Of a stretch of 10,242 bases of DNA, positions 1 through 6,966 are shown piece after piece; within the stretch, counting starts at the first letter, position 1; every line of letters begins with the position of its first letter. The DNA lies in contig JAEYXI010000323.1 in the NCBI GenBank assembly GCA_023428515.1, positions 1 to 10,242 on the forward strand, in the 5' to 3' direction. This DNA comes from Pseudomonadota bacterium. GTDB lineage: Bacteria; Pseudomonadota; Alphaproteobacteria; Rhizobiales; Rhizobiaceae. The translations under genes were made by a program, and so were the position numbers. A model generated the notes under the pieces. The model was given only the letters and a program-made list of their open reading frames with translations. It did no database searches and was not told where the DNA came from.

Positions 1-335
1 GGGGCGGCCGTATGTCTTCTGGCTCTTGACGAGGTCGGGAGATATGGGACCGGTCGACGGGGCGACAGACACCGTGACGGGGGCGGAGGCCCAAAGCCTT
101 CCGCCGCCTGATGCCAACGGATCAGGCTGGGTCGATGAACCACCCATTATAAAAATTAGACTGGTGGTCGCGACCCTCCCGTCTTCCCGCATCCTTCAAT
201 GGGCCAGATGCGAGAGCAGGCGTGGCGAGGAAGACGTGTGACCGTGAACGGGAGAGAGTGGCGAGGCCCCGCAGGGCCGGGAGATGGAGAGAGAAGGGGT
301 TATGAATAGGTCACGCAACGAGAATGTCGCCGCCT
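1..335. other. Non-coding region downstream of the catabolic operon
   Basis: No convincing gene is seen. The only sizeable open frame (26-241, +) starts at a TTG, has no recognisable domain and a low-complexity composition, so it is not called. The stretch holds several short inverted repeats. Two adjacent hairpins lie at 82-127 (separate entry). A 6-bp pair ACCACC/GGTGGT (139-144 and 163-168) flanks an AT-rich loop. There is a self-complementary GGTCGCGACC at 166-175, and a 5-bp GC hairpin at 265-278 (GGCCC-CGCA-GGGCC). The last lies about 60 bases past the operon's final stop codon and could end transcription from the minus strand, but no U-tract follows it. A TATAAT-like hexamer on the minus strand near 145-150 has no matching -35. 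Confidence 0.5.
82..127. repeat. Two adjacent stem-loops
   Basis: The first hairpin pairs GGCGGAGGC (82-90) with GCCTTCCGCC (96-105), nine pairs with one bulged base and a five-base loop. The second pairs GCCTGAT (106-112) with ATCAGGC (121-127), seven perfect pairs around an eight-base loop. They abut without a gap. No T-run follows on either strand, so a classical intrinsic terminator is not supported. They could be a transcript-end structure, a protein-binding palindrome pair, or a copy of a dispersed palindromic intergenic element of the kind known in rhizobia; only a genome search would tell. Confidence 0.4.
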
Positions 336-1319
336 CTACCCCGGATAACACCCGCGCTCGACGGCCAGTCGCCGAACCAGCGCCAATACCGCATCGATCG
401 TCGGCGTCGGCTTGCTCGTGAGTCGGCCCATTTCCTGGACGGCCGTCACCAGCGCGTCGATCTCCATCGGTCGGCCCCGCTCCAGGTCCTGCAGCATGGA
501 GGTCTTGTGTGCGCCGACATCGCCCGCGCCCTTGATACGCTTGTCCACGGACACTGGAAACGACACGCCCAGCATTTCGGCGACCGCCTGCGCCTCCAGC
601 ATCATCGCCTTCGCCAGCGCCCGTGTGCTCTCATCGGCGACGATGTCGGCGAGCGTGCTGCCGGTCAGCGCCGAGATCGGATTGAAGGAGAGATTGCCCC
701 AGAGCTTGAGCCAGATCTCGCTGCGTATGTCCTCGCGTACCGGCGCCTGCAGACCGGCCGCAATGAATTCCTCGGCAAGCCGCGTGACGCGCTCGCTCTT
801 CTCGCCGGAAGGCTCGCCCAGCGAAAAGCGCCTGCCGTCGATATGCCTGATCAGCCCAGGCGCATCGACCTCGGCTGCGGGATAGACGACCGAGCCGATC
901 GCACGCTGCGGACCAATCGCATCCCAGATCGCGCCGCTCGGGTCGACCGCCTCGATGCGCCTTCCCTCGAACGGTCCCTTCAGCCGGTAAAAATACCACC
1001 AGGGCACGCCGTTCTGCATGGTGACGATGGACGTTCCCTCGCCGATCAGCGGCGCGAACTGGTCGAGCGCCGGCCCCACCGAATGCGCCTTCAGCGCCAG
1101 CACGACATAATCCTGCACGCCCAGTTCGGCGGCGCTCGACGCTGCTTTGACCGGGATTGCCTGCTCCTCGTCGCCCTCGATCAGCCTGAGGCCGCTCTCA
1201 CGCATCGCGTCGAGATGCGCGCCGCGCGCAACCACCGACAGCTCGACGCGGCCCGCCGCGGCAAGCTTCGCTGCGACGTAGCCGCCGATCGCGCCGGCGC
1301 CGAAAACCGCGATTTTCAT
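336..1319 (-). CDS. PanE/ApbA-family 2-oxo acid reductase (2-dehydropantoate 2-reductase-like)
   Basis: A 327-residue protein of normal length for the ketopantoate reductase family. Visible marks are the N-terminal Rossmann motif GAGAIG (7-12), a lysine in LALKAHS (K77), the QNG turn (N103), the helical-domain motif KLWGNLSFNPISALTG with the presumed catalytic lysine K205 and two asparagines, and SMLQDLERGRPMEID (274-288) with the substrate-binding glutamate E286. The family reduces 2-oxo acids with NAD(P)H in the cytoplasm; pantothenate synthesis is the textbook role. The start codon shares one base with the ligase stop (TGATG) and has only a weak Shine-Dalgarno sequence, so coupled translation is likely. 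The open frame extends upstream to 1547, but that extension lies antisense-free inside the ligase and lacks family similarity. Sitting last in a transport/catabolic operon, it is more likely a catabolic paralogue than the housekeeping enzyme. Reduction of oxalyl-CoA to glyoxylate is one candidate role (inference). Confidence 0.9.
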   Translation of the reverse strand: MKIAVFGAGAIGGYVAAKLAAAGRVELSVVARGAHLDAMRESGLRLIEGDEEQAIPVKAASSAAELGVQDYVVLALKAHSVGPALDQFAPLIGEGTSIVTMQNGVPWWYFYRLKGPFEGRRIEAVDPSGAIWDAIGPQRAIGSVVYPAAEVDAPGLIRHIDGRRFSLGEPSGEKSERVTRLAEEFIAAGLQAPVREDIRSEIWLKLWGNLSFNPISALTGSTLADIVADESTRALAKAMMLEAQAVAEMLGVSFPVSVDKRIKGAGDVGAHKTSMLQDLERGRPMEIDALVTAVQEMGRLTSKPTPTIDAVLALVRRLAVERGCYPG

Positions 1320-2872
1320 CAAGCCAGTCCGAGCTTCGCCGCCAGCCCGATCCGTTGCAGCTTGCCGGTCGCACCCTTCGGGATTTCCTCGAGGATGAGG
1401 ATCCTGCGCGGCACCTTGAAGTCGGCGAGCCGACCCGACGCGAATGCCCTGATATCGTTTTCGCTTGGGGACCGCCCCTCGCGCAGCACGATCGCAGCGG
1501 CGACCTCCTCGCCGAGTTTCTCGTGCGGCATGGCGAAGGTGACGCATTGGGCGATATCGGGATGATCCATCAGCACATCGTCCACTTCCAGCGGCGAGAT
1601 CTTCTCGCCGCCCCGGTTGATGATTTCTTTCAACCGACCGGTGACGCGCAGATAGCCGTCCGTGTCGAGCACGCCCTGGTCGCCTGTGTGGAACCAGCCA
1701 TATGCGAAAGCCGAAACATTGGCGTCCGGATTCTTCTCGTAGCCGTCGGTCACGTTCGGCCCGCGGATGACGATCTCGCCGGTCTCTCCCGCTTCCAGCA
1801 GCCTGCCGTCGGTCGCCATCACCGCGATCTCCGGCCCGGCCGCGACGCCGACGCTACCCGCCTTACGCTGGCCGGGCGGCAGCCTGTTCGAGGCCATCTG
1901 GTGGGTGGCCTCGGTCATGCCGTAGGCTTCGATGACAGGGCAACTGAACGTCGCCTCCAGCTCCGCCATGACCTGCGCCGGCAGCGAGGCCGAGGACGAG
2001 CGGATGAAACGCAGCTTCGCGGCCTCCAGCGCTTCCGGGTTGCGAGCGGTGCGCGCCAGGATCGCCTGGTGCATGGTTGGCACCGCCGTGTACCAGCTCG
2101 GCTTCGCCTCGGTCAGCCACTGGAAGAAGCGCAGCGCGTTGAAGCCAGGCGTGCAATAGACGCTGCCGCCTGCCGCCAGCGAGGACAGCACGGCCGCGAT
2201 CAGCCCGTGTATGTGAAACAGCGGCATGATGTTCAGGCAACGGTCGTTAGCCGTCAAAGCAAGCGTCGCTCCGATGTGCCTGGCCGACGCCGCGAGGTTG
2301 GCGTGGCTGAGCGGCACGAGCTTTGGCCGCGAGGTCGTGCCGGAAGTATGGAGCAGCAGCGCAACGTCGCTCGGCTGGGCCAGTTCGGGCGGGGCAGCCG
2401 GGCCGACCGCCTTGCCCTCGATCCTGAAACTACCAGCCGGTTCATCCTTCAGCGCGACCAACCTCAACACGCCAATGCCGAGTTTTTCCGCGACCGTCAC
2501 CGCCGGCCCGGACTCGTCCTCGCCAACGATGATCGCCTTGGCGCCGATGTCGGAGAGATAGAAGTCGAGTTCCTCTGCCCGATAGGCCGGATTGAGCGGC
2601 GCGGTGGAGGCGCAGGCGGCGACCGACAGGAAGGCCGTCGCCATCTCCGGCCCGTTCGGCAGCACGATGGCAACGCGGTCGTTGCGGCCGATGCCCAAGG
2701 CATGCAGTTCATCCGCTGCCGCCTGCATCTGCCGGCGCAGCGCGCCATGCGAGAGTGTCGTCCTTTCGGGCGCGAGCACAGCCGGCGCGTCGTCGGCGCC
2801 AGCTGCGAGGCGTCCTATGATCGATGAAGTCTCAGACAACGCGGACCTCGATGTCGCCGACGCCGTCGACAT
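1319..2872 (-). CDS. Acyl-CoA synthetase of the AAE3/Pcs60 (oxalate-CoA ligase) type
   Basis: A 517-residue ANL-superfamily adenylate-forming enzyme. The ATP loop HTSGTTSRPK is at 175-184, EAYGMTEATH at 315-324, WFHTGD at 393-398, the hinge GRLKEIINRGGEKISP at 412-427, and the C-terminal catalytic lysine K504 in ATGKLQR. Stretches such as WYTAVPTMHQ, KLRFIRSSSASL, IRGPNVTDGY and the double-histidine FHIHG closely resemble, from memory, plant AAE3 and yeast Pcs60, which make oxalyl-CoA from oxalate, CoA and ATP. Residue similarity cannot fix the acid used, so another short carboxylate remains possible. With the ATG at 2872 the gene overlaps the FAH gene by 41 bases. Residues 1-11 look extra, and a TTG at 2839 (residue 12), preceded by GAGG at six bases, would start where the relatives start. 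Its stop overlaps the PanE-like start by one base. Confidence 0.9.
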   Translation of the reverse strand: MSTASATSRSALSETSSIIGRLAAGADDAPAVLAPERTTLSHGALRRQMQAAADELHALGIGRNDRVAIVLPNGPEMATAFLSVAACASTAPLNPAYRAEELDFYLSDIGAKAIIVGEDESGPAVTVAEKLGIGVLRLVALKDEPAGSFRIEGKAVGPAAPPELAQPSDVALLLHTSGTTSRPKLVPLSHANLAASARHIGATLALTANDRCLNIMPLFHIHGLIAAVLSSLAAGGSVYCTPGFNALRFFQWLTEAKPSWYTAVPTMHQAILARTARNPEALEAAKLRFIRSSSASLPAQVMAELEATFSCPVIEAYGMTEATHQMASNRLPPGQRKAGSVGVAAGPEIAVMATDGRLLEAGETGEIVIRGPNVTDGYEKNPDANVSAFAYGWFHTGDQGVLDTDGYLRVTGRLKEIINRGGEKISPLEVDDVLMDHPDIAQCVTFAMPHEKLGEEVAAAIVLREGRSPSENDIRAFASGRLADFKVPRRILILEEIPKGATGKLQRIGLAAKLGLA

Positions 2873-3536
2873 GGCCCTTCATCACGTCGCCGCGCTTCAC
2901 CGCGGCGACGCCCGCCGGCGTGCCCGCCATGATGACGTCGCCCGGCGCAAGGCGGAACAGGCCGGACAGGTAGCTGATCATCTCCGGAACCTTCCAGATC
3001 ATCTGGTTGAGGTCGCCAGTCTGCTTGCGCTCGCCATTCACGTCCAGCCAGACGGCGCCTTGCGTCGGATGGCCGATCTCCGATGCTGGCACCAGCGCCG
3101 AACACGGCGCGGATTGCTCGAAGGCCTTGCCGACTTCCCATGGACGGCCCATGTCCTTCGCCTTGCCCTGCAGGTCGCGGCGCGTCATGTCGAGGCCGAC
3201 ACCGTAGCCGTAGACACAGTCCAGCGCCTTCTCGACGGGGATGTCGACGCCGCCGCTCTTCAGGGCGACAATCATCTCGATCTCATGGTGCACGTCGTTC
3301 GAAGCCGGCGGATAGGGGAAGCTGCCGCTCGTATCGAGATTGTTGGGGTTCTTCTGGAAGAAGAAGGGCGGTTCCTTGTTCGGATCGTGTCCCATCTCGA
3401 CCGCGTGCGCGGCGTAGTTGCGCCCGACGCAATAGACACGATGCACCGGGAAAGACTGGTCGGACCCCGCGATGGGAATAGCCGGGATCGCGGCCGGTTC
3501 GATGACGTAGTTGGAGGCCGCGGCCTTGATGTTCAT
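2832..3536 (-). CDS. Fumarylacetoacetate hydrolase-family protein (fumarylpyruvate hydrolase-like)
   Basis: A 234-residue cytoplasmic protein covering the complete FAH catalytic domain. CVGRNYAAHAVEMG (36-49) is typical of the small acylpyruvase/fumarylpyruvate hydrolase branch. K62 in FFFQK, the metal ligands E85 and E87 in HHEIEM and D116 in GLDMTRRDLQ are present, as is the loop AGTPAGV (204-210). Members cleave C-C bonds of acylpyruvates, giving pyruvate plus a carboxylic acid, or decarboxylate or tautomerise oxaloacetate, using Mg or Mn. Closest resemblance is to fumarylpyruvate hydrolase of gentisate breakdown, yet no gentisate dioxygenase or maleylpyruvate isomerase is in the window, so the substrate may differ. 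The start is set by AGGAG seven bases upstream (3544-3548) and by the ATGA overlap with the permease stop; the frame runs further upstream only as a shadow of the permease. Confidence 0.92.
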   Translation of the reverse strand: MNIKAAASNYVIEPAAIPAIPIAGSDQSFPVHRVYCVGRNYAAHAVEMGHDPNKEPPFFFQKNPNNLDTSGSFPYPPASNDVHHEIEMIVALKSGGVDIPVEKALDCVYGYGVGLDMTRRDLQGKAKDMGRPWEVGKAFEQSAPCSALVPASEIGHPTQGAVWLDVNGERKQTGDLNQMIWKVPEMISYLSGLFRLAPGDVIMAGTPAGVAAVKRGDVMKGHVDGVGDIEVRVV

Positions 3537-4288
3537 TGTCTTGCTCCTGCGTAGAATTCGACCTTCGCCTCGAGCCGTTCGATCAGTTCCGCGATCAGAA
3601 GGGCAAAGGCAAAGAGGATGACGGTGAGGGCCCAGAATTCGGCCATGCGGAAATTGCGCGAGAAGGTCTCGAACAGCGCGCCGTATCCGACAATGGCGAC
3701 CAGCAACTGGCCGATGACGACGCCCTTGACGCCGCGGATCAGCCCGAGCCGGATGCCGGCGAGGATTTCCGGCAGCGCGGCCCAGAGGATGATCTTGACG
3801 TACAGCGCGTGCTTGGTGGCTCCATACGATTTCGCCATCTCGATCAGCGAGGGCGAGATGTGGCGAACGCCGGCGCGTGTGTCGAGCACGATGATCCATA
3901 TCGCGAACAGGAATACCGCCGCGATGATCGTCTTTTCGCCGAAGCCGAAGAGGATCATCAGCACCGGCACCAGCGCCGACAGCGGCGCCGAGGAGAAGAT
4001 GCTGACCCACATGCCGAGCAGTTCGTCGGCAAGCTTGACGCGGCCCATCAGAATGCCGAGCGGCACGCCGACGACGATGGACAACGCCATGCCTATGAAG
4101 AAGGCGCGCAGCGTCGTCACCGTGGCGCTCTGCCAGGACGGCGTCTGCACCAGGTCGAAAGCGGCTCTCAGTACCTCGCTGAACGGCGGCACCATCAGCA
4201 TCAGGTCGAGCCGCCCGACGATCTCCCAGATGACGCACCAGACAAGCAGCGACGCCATCATGGGGATACGATGACCGAAAATCGTCAT
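3533..4288 (-). CDS. ABC transporter permease, NitT/TauT (SsuC/TauC-like) type, second permease
   Basis: A 251-residue inner-membrane protein with about six hydrophobic segments, the usual size for the BPD_transp_1 permeases of nitrate/taurine/aliphatic sulfonate importers. The EAA-type coupling loop, which docks on the ATPase, is seen near residues 150-185 (EMAKSYGATKHALYVKIILWAALPEILAGIRLGL), here given as the EMAKSYGA start and the LPEILAGIRLG core. The ATG is preceded by GAGG at a seven-base spacing, and 24 bases separate it from the ATPase stop. It differs clearly from the other permease at 5120-5935, so the membrane channel is probably a heterodimer. Its stop overlaps the FAH start (ATGA), which ties transporter and enzyme expression together. 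Substrate unknown. Confidence 0.93.
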   Translation of the reverse strand: MTIFGHRIPMMASLLVWCVIWEIVGRLDLMLMVPPFSEVLRAAFDLVQTPSWQSATVTTLRAFFIGMALSIVVGVPLGILMGRVKLADELLGMWVSIFSSAPLSALVPVLMILFGFGEKTIIAAVFLFAIWIIVLDTRAGVRHISPSLIEMAKSYGATKHALYVKIILWAALPEILAGIRLGLIRGVKGVVIGQLLVAIVGYGALFETFSRNFRMAEFWALTVILFAFALLIAELIERLEAKVEFYAGARQ

Positions 4289-4312
4289 GGCCGAACCTCA
4301 GTCAGCATCGCC

Positions 4313-5116
4313 TCAGTCGACATATTGCTTCAGCCCCTGCCAGATCTCCTCGACCGTATCGAGATAATGTTTGTCCCGGTGGATGCGGTCGGGGTCGACC
4401 GAGCGGTCGATGTCGGGCTCGATGATTTGCGAGATGCGGCCCGGCCGCGGCGACAGGAGCACGATGCGGTCGGAGATATAGACCGCCTCCTCGATCGAAT
4501 GGGTCACGAAGATGAAGGTCTTGTTCTGGTTGGTGCGGAGCCGGATCAAATCTTCCTGGAATTTCCGCCGGTTCTGTTCGTCGACCGCCGAGAACGGTTC
4601 GTCGAGCAGCAGCACGTCGGCATCGACCGACAATGCACGGGCGAGGCCTACGCGCTGGCGCATGCCGCCCGACAGTTCGTGCGGATATTTGTCCTCGAAG
4701 CCGGAAAGGCCGACCTCGTTGATATAATGCCGCGCAATCTTTTCCCGCTCGGCGAGCGCCTTGCCGCGAAGTTCCAGCCCGAAGGCAACGTTGCGCAGCA
4801 CGGTCGCCCAGGGCAACAGCGCGAAATCCTGGAACACGAAAGCGCGCTCCGGACCGGGCTTGCTGACCGTACGCCCGTTGACGGTGATCGTACCGGCGTC
4901 GGCGTCGACAAGTCCGGCGATGATCTTCAGGAGCGTCGTCTTCCCGCAGCCGCTGGGGCCAAGCAGGCTGGTCAGCTTGCCGCGCGGAAAGTCCAGGTCG
5001 ATGCCGCGCAGCGCTTCAACGCTACCATAGCTTTTCGAGATGCCGCGCACCTCGACGATGGCGTCGACAGGCGACTGCATCGGTGTCGGTTCCTTCCTCA
5101 ATGTTGCATTGCGCAT
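4313..5116 (-). CDS. ABC transporter ATP-binding protein, NitT/TauT (SsuB/TauB-like) type
   Basis: A 267-residue ATPase that powers the importer from the cytoplasmic face, working as a homodimer since only one ATPase gene is present. Seen are Walker A GPSGCGKT (53-60), the Q-loop glutamine Q96 in VFQDFALLPW, the signature LSGGMRQR (148-155), Walker B VLLLDEP with catalytic E173, and the switch histidine H206 in VTHSIEEA. The LLPW after the Q-loop and the short C-terminus are typical of the nitrate/sulfonate/taurine class rather than the longer sugar-type ATPases. The start is uncertain: the ATG at 5116 lies 3 nt after the upstream permease stop with AGAGG ten bases away, while an internal ATG at 5080 (residue 13) follows GAGGAAGGA at a similar spacing. 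Both leave the ATPase domain intact. Confidence 0.95.
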   Translation of the reverse strand: MRNATLRKEPTPMQSPVDAIVEVRGISKSYGSVEALRGIDLDFPRGKLTSLLGPSGCGKTTLLKIIAGLVDADAGTITVNGRTVSKPGPERAFVFQDFALLPWATVLRNVAFGLELRGKALAEREKIARHYINEVGLSGFEDKYPHELSGGMRQRVGLARALSVDADVLLLDEPFSAVDEQNRRKFQEDLIRLRTNQNKTFIFVTHSIEEAVYISDRIVLLSPRPGRISQIIEPDIDRSVDPDRIHRDKHYLDTVEEIWQGLKQYVD

Positions 5117-5119
5117 GAT

Positions 5120-5935
5120 TCAGGCGCCTCTCTTTTCGGGCCTGAAAACGCGCGTCTCGATCCACTGCAGCGCGACAAGCGTGAGGGTCGAAAGGGCGAT
5201 GATCGAGGCGATGGTTGCGTACATCTCGGCATAGTTGGCGCGCGAGCGATGGAAGGTGATGAGGTCTCCGATGCCGGTCGGCGTGATCAAGAGTTCGGCG
5301 AGCACGACGCCAACGAAACCGGCGGCGACGCCAAGCCGCAGGCCGGCGAAGATGACCGGGCTGGCGTCCGGCAGGATGATCTTGGAGACGGTCTGCCAGC
5401 GCGTGCCGAGGAAAGATCGGCACATGGAGATCAGCGAGACATTGACGTTGCGCACCGCCTTATAGGTGTTGAGCACGATGACCGGCAGCGCCAGGATCAT
5501 CACGGCCAGCGTCTTCGCCGTCATGCCGATACCGTAGATGAAGGTGACCATCGGGATGAAGGCCGCCACGGGCGCCGCCTGCAGGACGATGAAGATCGGG
5601 ATCAGCAGCCACTCTCCCGTGCGCCAAAGCCCGCATACGGTGCCAATGCCGACTCCGAGGAATGCGGAGAGGATGACGCCAAGCAGCAGCGGCTGCAGCG
5701 TCGACAGATAGGCCTTCGGCAGGCTGCCATCGGCGATCATGGCGACGAAAGCGGTCACGGTGTCGATGAAGGTCGGGAAGGCAAAGCTGACCGGAATCAT
5801 GCCGGCTATCTGCCAGATCGCGGCAAACAGCACGACGGAAAGGACGCGGAGCAGGGTGGGATTGTCCTGCCAGCTTCCTGCCTCGCTTCGCCCAGCCGGC
5901 GGGGCGAGGCTGATCGCCCCGCCCTCTGTTCTCAT
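5120..5935 (-). CDS. ABC transporter permease, NitT/TauT type, first permease
   Basis: A 271-residue inner-membrane permease with a hydrophilic N-terminal tail of about 25 residues and six likely membrane segments. The coupling loop is around SMCRSFLGTRWQTVSKIILP, followed by a GLRLGVAAGFVGVV stretch typical of the NitT/TauT permeases. The ATG at 5935 is preferred because AAGGG lies about nine bases before it, whereas the ATG at 5944 directly abuts that AAGGG and would have no usable ribosome site; the difference is three residues. It sits between the binding protein and the ATPase, and is not a duplicate of the second permease: identity outside the coupling loop appears low. The two probably form a heterodimeric channel. 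Confidence 0.92.
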   Translation of the reverse strand: MRTEGGAISLAPPAGRSEAGSWQDNPTLLRVLSVVLFAAIWQIAGMIPVSFAFPTFIDTVTAFVAMIADGSLPKAYLSTLQPLLLGVILSAFLGVGIGTVCGLWRTGEWLLIPIFIVLQAAPVAAFIPMVTFIYGIGMTAKTLAVMILALPVIVLNTYKAVRNVNVSLISMCRSFLGTRWQTVSKIILPDASPVIFAGLRLGVAAGFVGVVLAELLITPTGIGDLITFHRSRANYAEMYATIASIIALSTLTLVALQWIETRVFRPEKRGA

Positions 5936-5947
5936 GCTGGCCATCCC

Positions 5948-6943
5948 TTATTTCGCGCCCAGCTTGGCAGTCGCGCGATCGATCGCGGAAACGTCCCAGA
6001 AGTCCTCGACCTTCAGTGTTGCCGGGTCGCCTTCGATCTGGCCGGCCGCGCTGAAGAACTCGAAATCATCAGCCGCCGCCTGAGCGCCACCACCGTTGAG
6101 CGCCAAGGCCCCAGCTTCGGCAGTCTCCTTGTAGTATTCGGTGATTTCCGTGTCGGCTTCGGCGCCGAGATCGGACAGCAGCTTGTATTTGTTGCGCAGC
6201 TCGACGGCCACGGCCGGGTTTTCGGTGATCTCGCGGCCGGTCTTGATCAGCTCTTCCACCAGTATATCGACGTCAGCGGCATTGTTCTTGAGATAGTCGG
6301 CCGTCGCGAAGACCGTCTCGTCGGATGCCTTGACGCCCTCGACCGGCAGCACGATGAACTTGCCGGGCGCCTCGGTTTCCAGCGCGCGGCGATTGGCGGC
6401 GTCGACGATCGATGCCTTGATCGTTCCCTGGATCAGCGCGTTGCGGCGAACCTCGGAGCCGGGCACATAGCTGATCGTGCCGAGCGTGATGCCGTTGTTC
6501 TTGGCCATCAGGAGCATGACCGCCTCGGTACCGGAGCCGCGTGCCTGCACGGCGACCTCCTGCCCGTCGAGGTCTTTCCAGGTTTTGTAGGATTCAGCGT
6601 TGACGACCGGGAAGAAGCGCTGCGTCGAGATCTGCGCGAAGATGCGGATCGGCACGCCAACTTTCTGGATCAGTGTGTAGGGAGCACCGATGCCGACATC
6701 TGCTTGGCCGCCGACCACAGCCTGTGTCGCCAGATCCTCGTCGTTCAGGATGATGAGTTCGACATTGACGCCGCGCTCCTTGGTGCGCTCGATCGCGGCA
6801 AGCGTCTGGATGGATTCGATGCCGGGCAGGTCGCCAAAGGCGATCCGCATGTCACCGGCGTTCGCCGCCGGGGCGGCCATCGCAGCGCCCATGAAGGCCG
6901 CAAAGGCGGTTGCCAAGATGCTGCGTCTTGAAAGACTGGTCAT
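5948..6943 (-). CDS. Periplasmic substrate-binding protein of a NitT/TauT-type ABC importer
   Basis: A 331-residue solute-binding protein, first gene of the operon. The N-terminus has a twin-arginine-like SRRSIL (5-10), a hydrophobic stretch and a probable cleavage site after ANA (residue 29); Sec or Tat export cannot be separated by eye. The mature part begins MRIAFGDLPG and has the two-lobed NMT1/SsuA-like layout, with GGQADVGIGAPY in lobe one and GSGTEAVMLLMAKNNGI, a common ligand-loop region, in lobe two. Ligands of this class are small anions or their relatives (nitrate, sulfonates, taurine, aromatic acids, pyrimidine precursors); which one is not visible. The ATG at 6943 is chosen because GGAGG lies exactly seven bases upstream. 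An upstream in-frame start at 6973 would fall inside the operator dyad and lacks such a site. Confidence 0.93.
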   Translation of the reverse strand: MTSLSRRSILATAFAAFMGAAMAAPAANAGDMRIAFGDLPGIESIQTLAAIERTKERGVNVELIILNDEDLATQAVVGGQADVGIGAPYTLIQKVGVPIRIFAQISTQRFFPVVNAESYKTWKDLDGQEVAVQARGSGTEAVMLLMAKNNGITLGTISYVPGSEVRRNALIQGTIKASIVDAANRRALETEAPGKFIVLPVEGVKASDETVFATADYLKNNAADVDILVEELIKTGREITENPAVAVELRNKYKLLSDLGAEADTEITEYYKETAEAGALALNGGGAQAAADDFEFFSAAGQIEGDPATLKVEDFWDVSAIDRATAKLGAK

Positions 6944-6950
6944 ATTGCTT

Positions 6951-6955
6951 CCTCC
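6951..6955 (-). promoter_or_regulatory. Strong ribosome binding site of the binding-protein gene
   Basis: GGAGG on the minus strand within GGGAGGAAG, seven bases before the ATG at 6943. It is the best Shine-Dalgarno match in the window. It decides the start of the binding-protein gene against the in-frame alternative ten codons upstream, and fits the high output expected of a periplasmic binding protein. Confidence 0.75.
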
Positions 6956-6966
6956 CGTTTTTCTTG

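Noticed and set aside
145..150. TATAAT-like hexamer on the minus strand
   Set aside because: No acceptable -35 at 16-18 bases and no gene downstream on that strand.
26..241. A 71-codon plus-strand frame in the left non-coding stretch
   Set aside because: TTG start, no ribosome site, no domain, and it runs through the stem-loops.
265..278. GC hairpin as terminator of the seven-gene operon
   Set aside because: Only five pairs and no T-run on the minus strand; mentioned in the non-coding entry but not called as a terminator.
324..1565. A 413-codon plus-strand frame opposite the PanE-like gene
   Set aside because: The opposite strand encodes an intact family member with all key residues; this frame is its antisense shadow.
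1355..2827. A 490-codon plus-strand frame opposite the acyl-CoA ligase
   Set aside because: Antisense shadow of the ligase, without recognisable motifs.
2832..3536. Assigning a gentisate (nag) pathway from the fumarylpyruvate hydrolase resemblance
   Set aside because: No gentisate dioxygenase or maleylpyruvate isomerase is present, so the pathway name would be unsupported.
3536..6931. A stop-free 1131-codon frame on the plus strand, antisense to the whole ABC transporter
   Set aside because: It has no recognisable domain, is rich in Arg, Asp, His and Gln as expected from the reverse complement of high-GC coding DNA, and the minus-strand genes beneath it are complete and well conserved.
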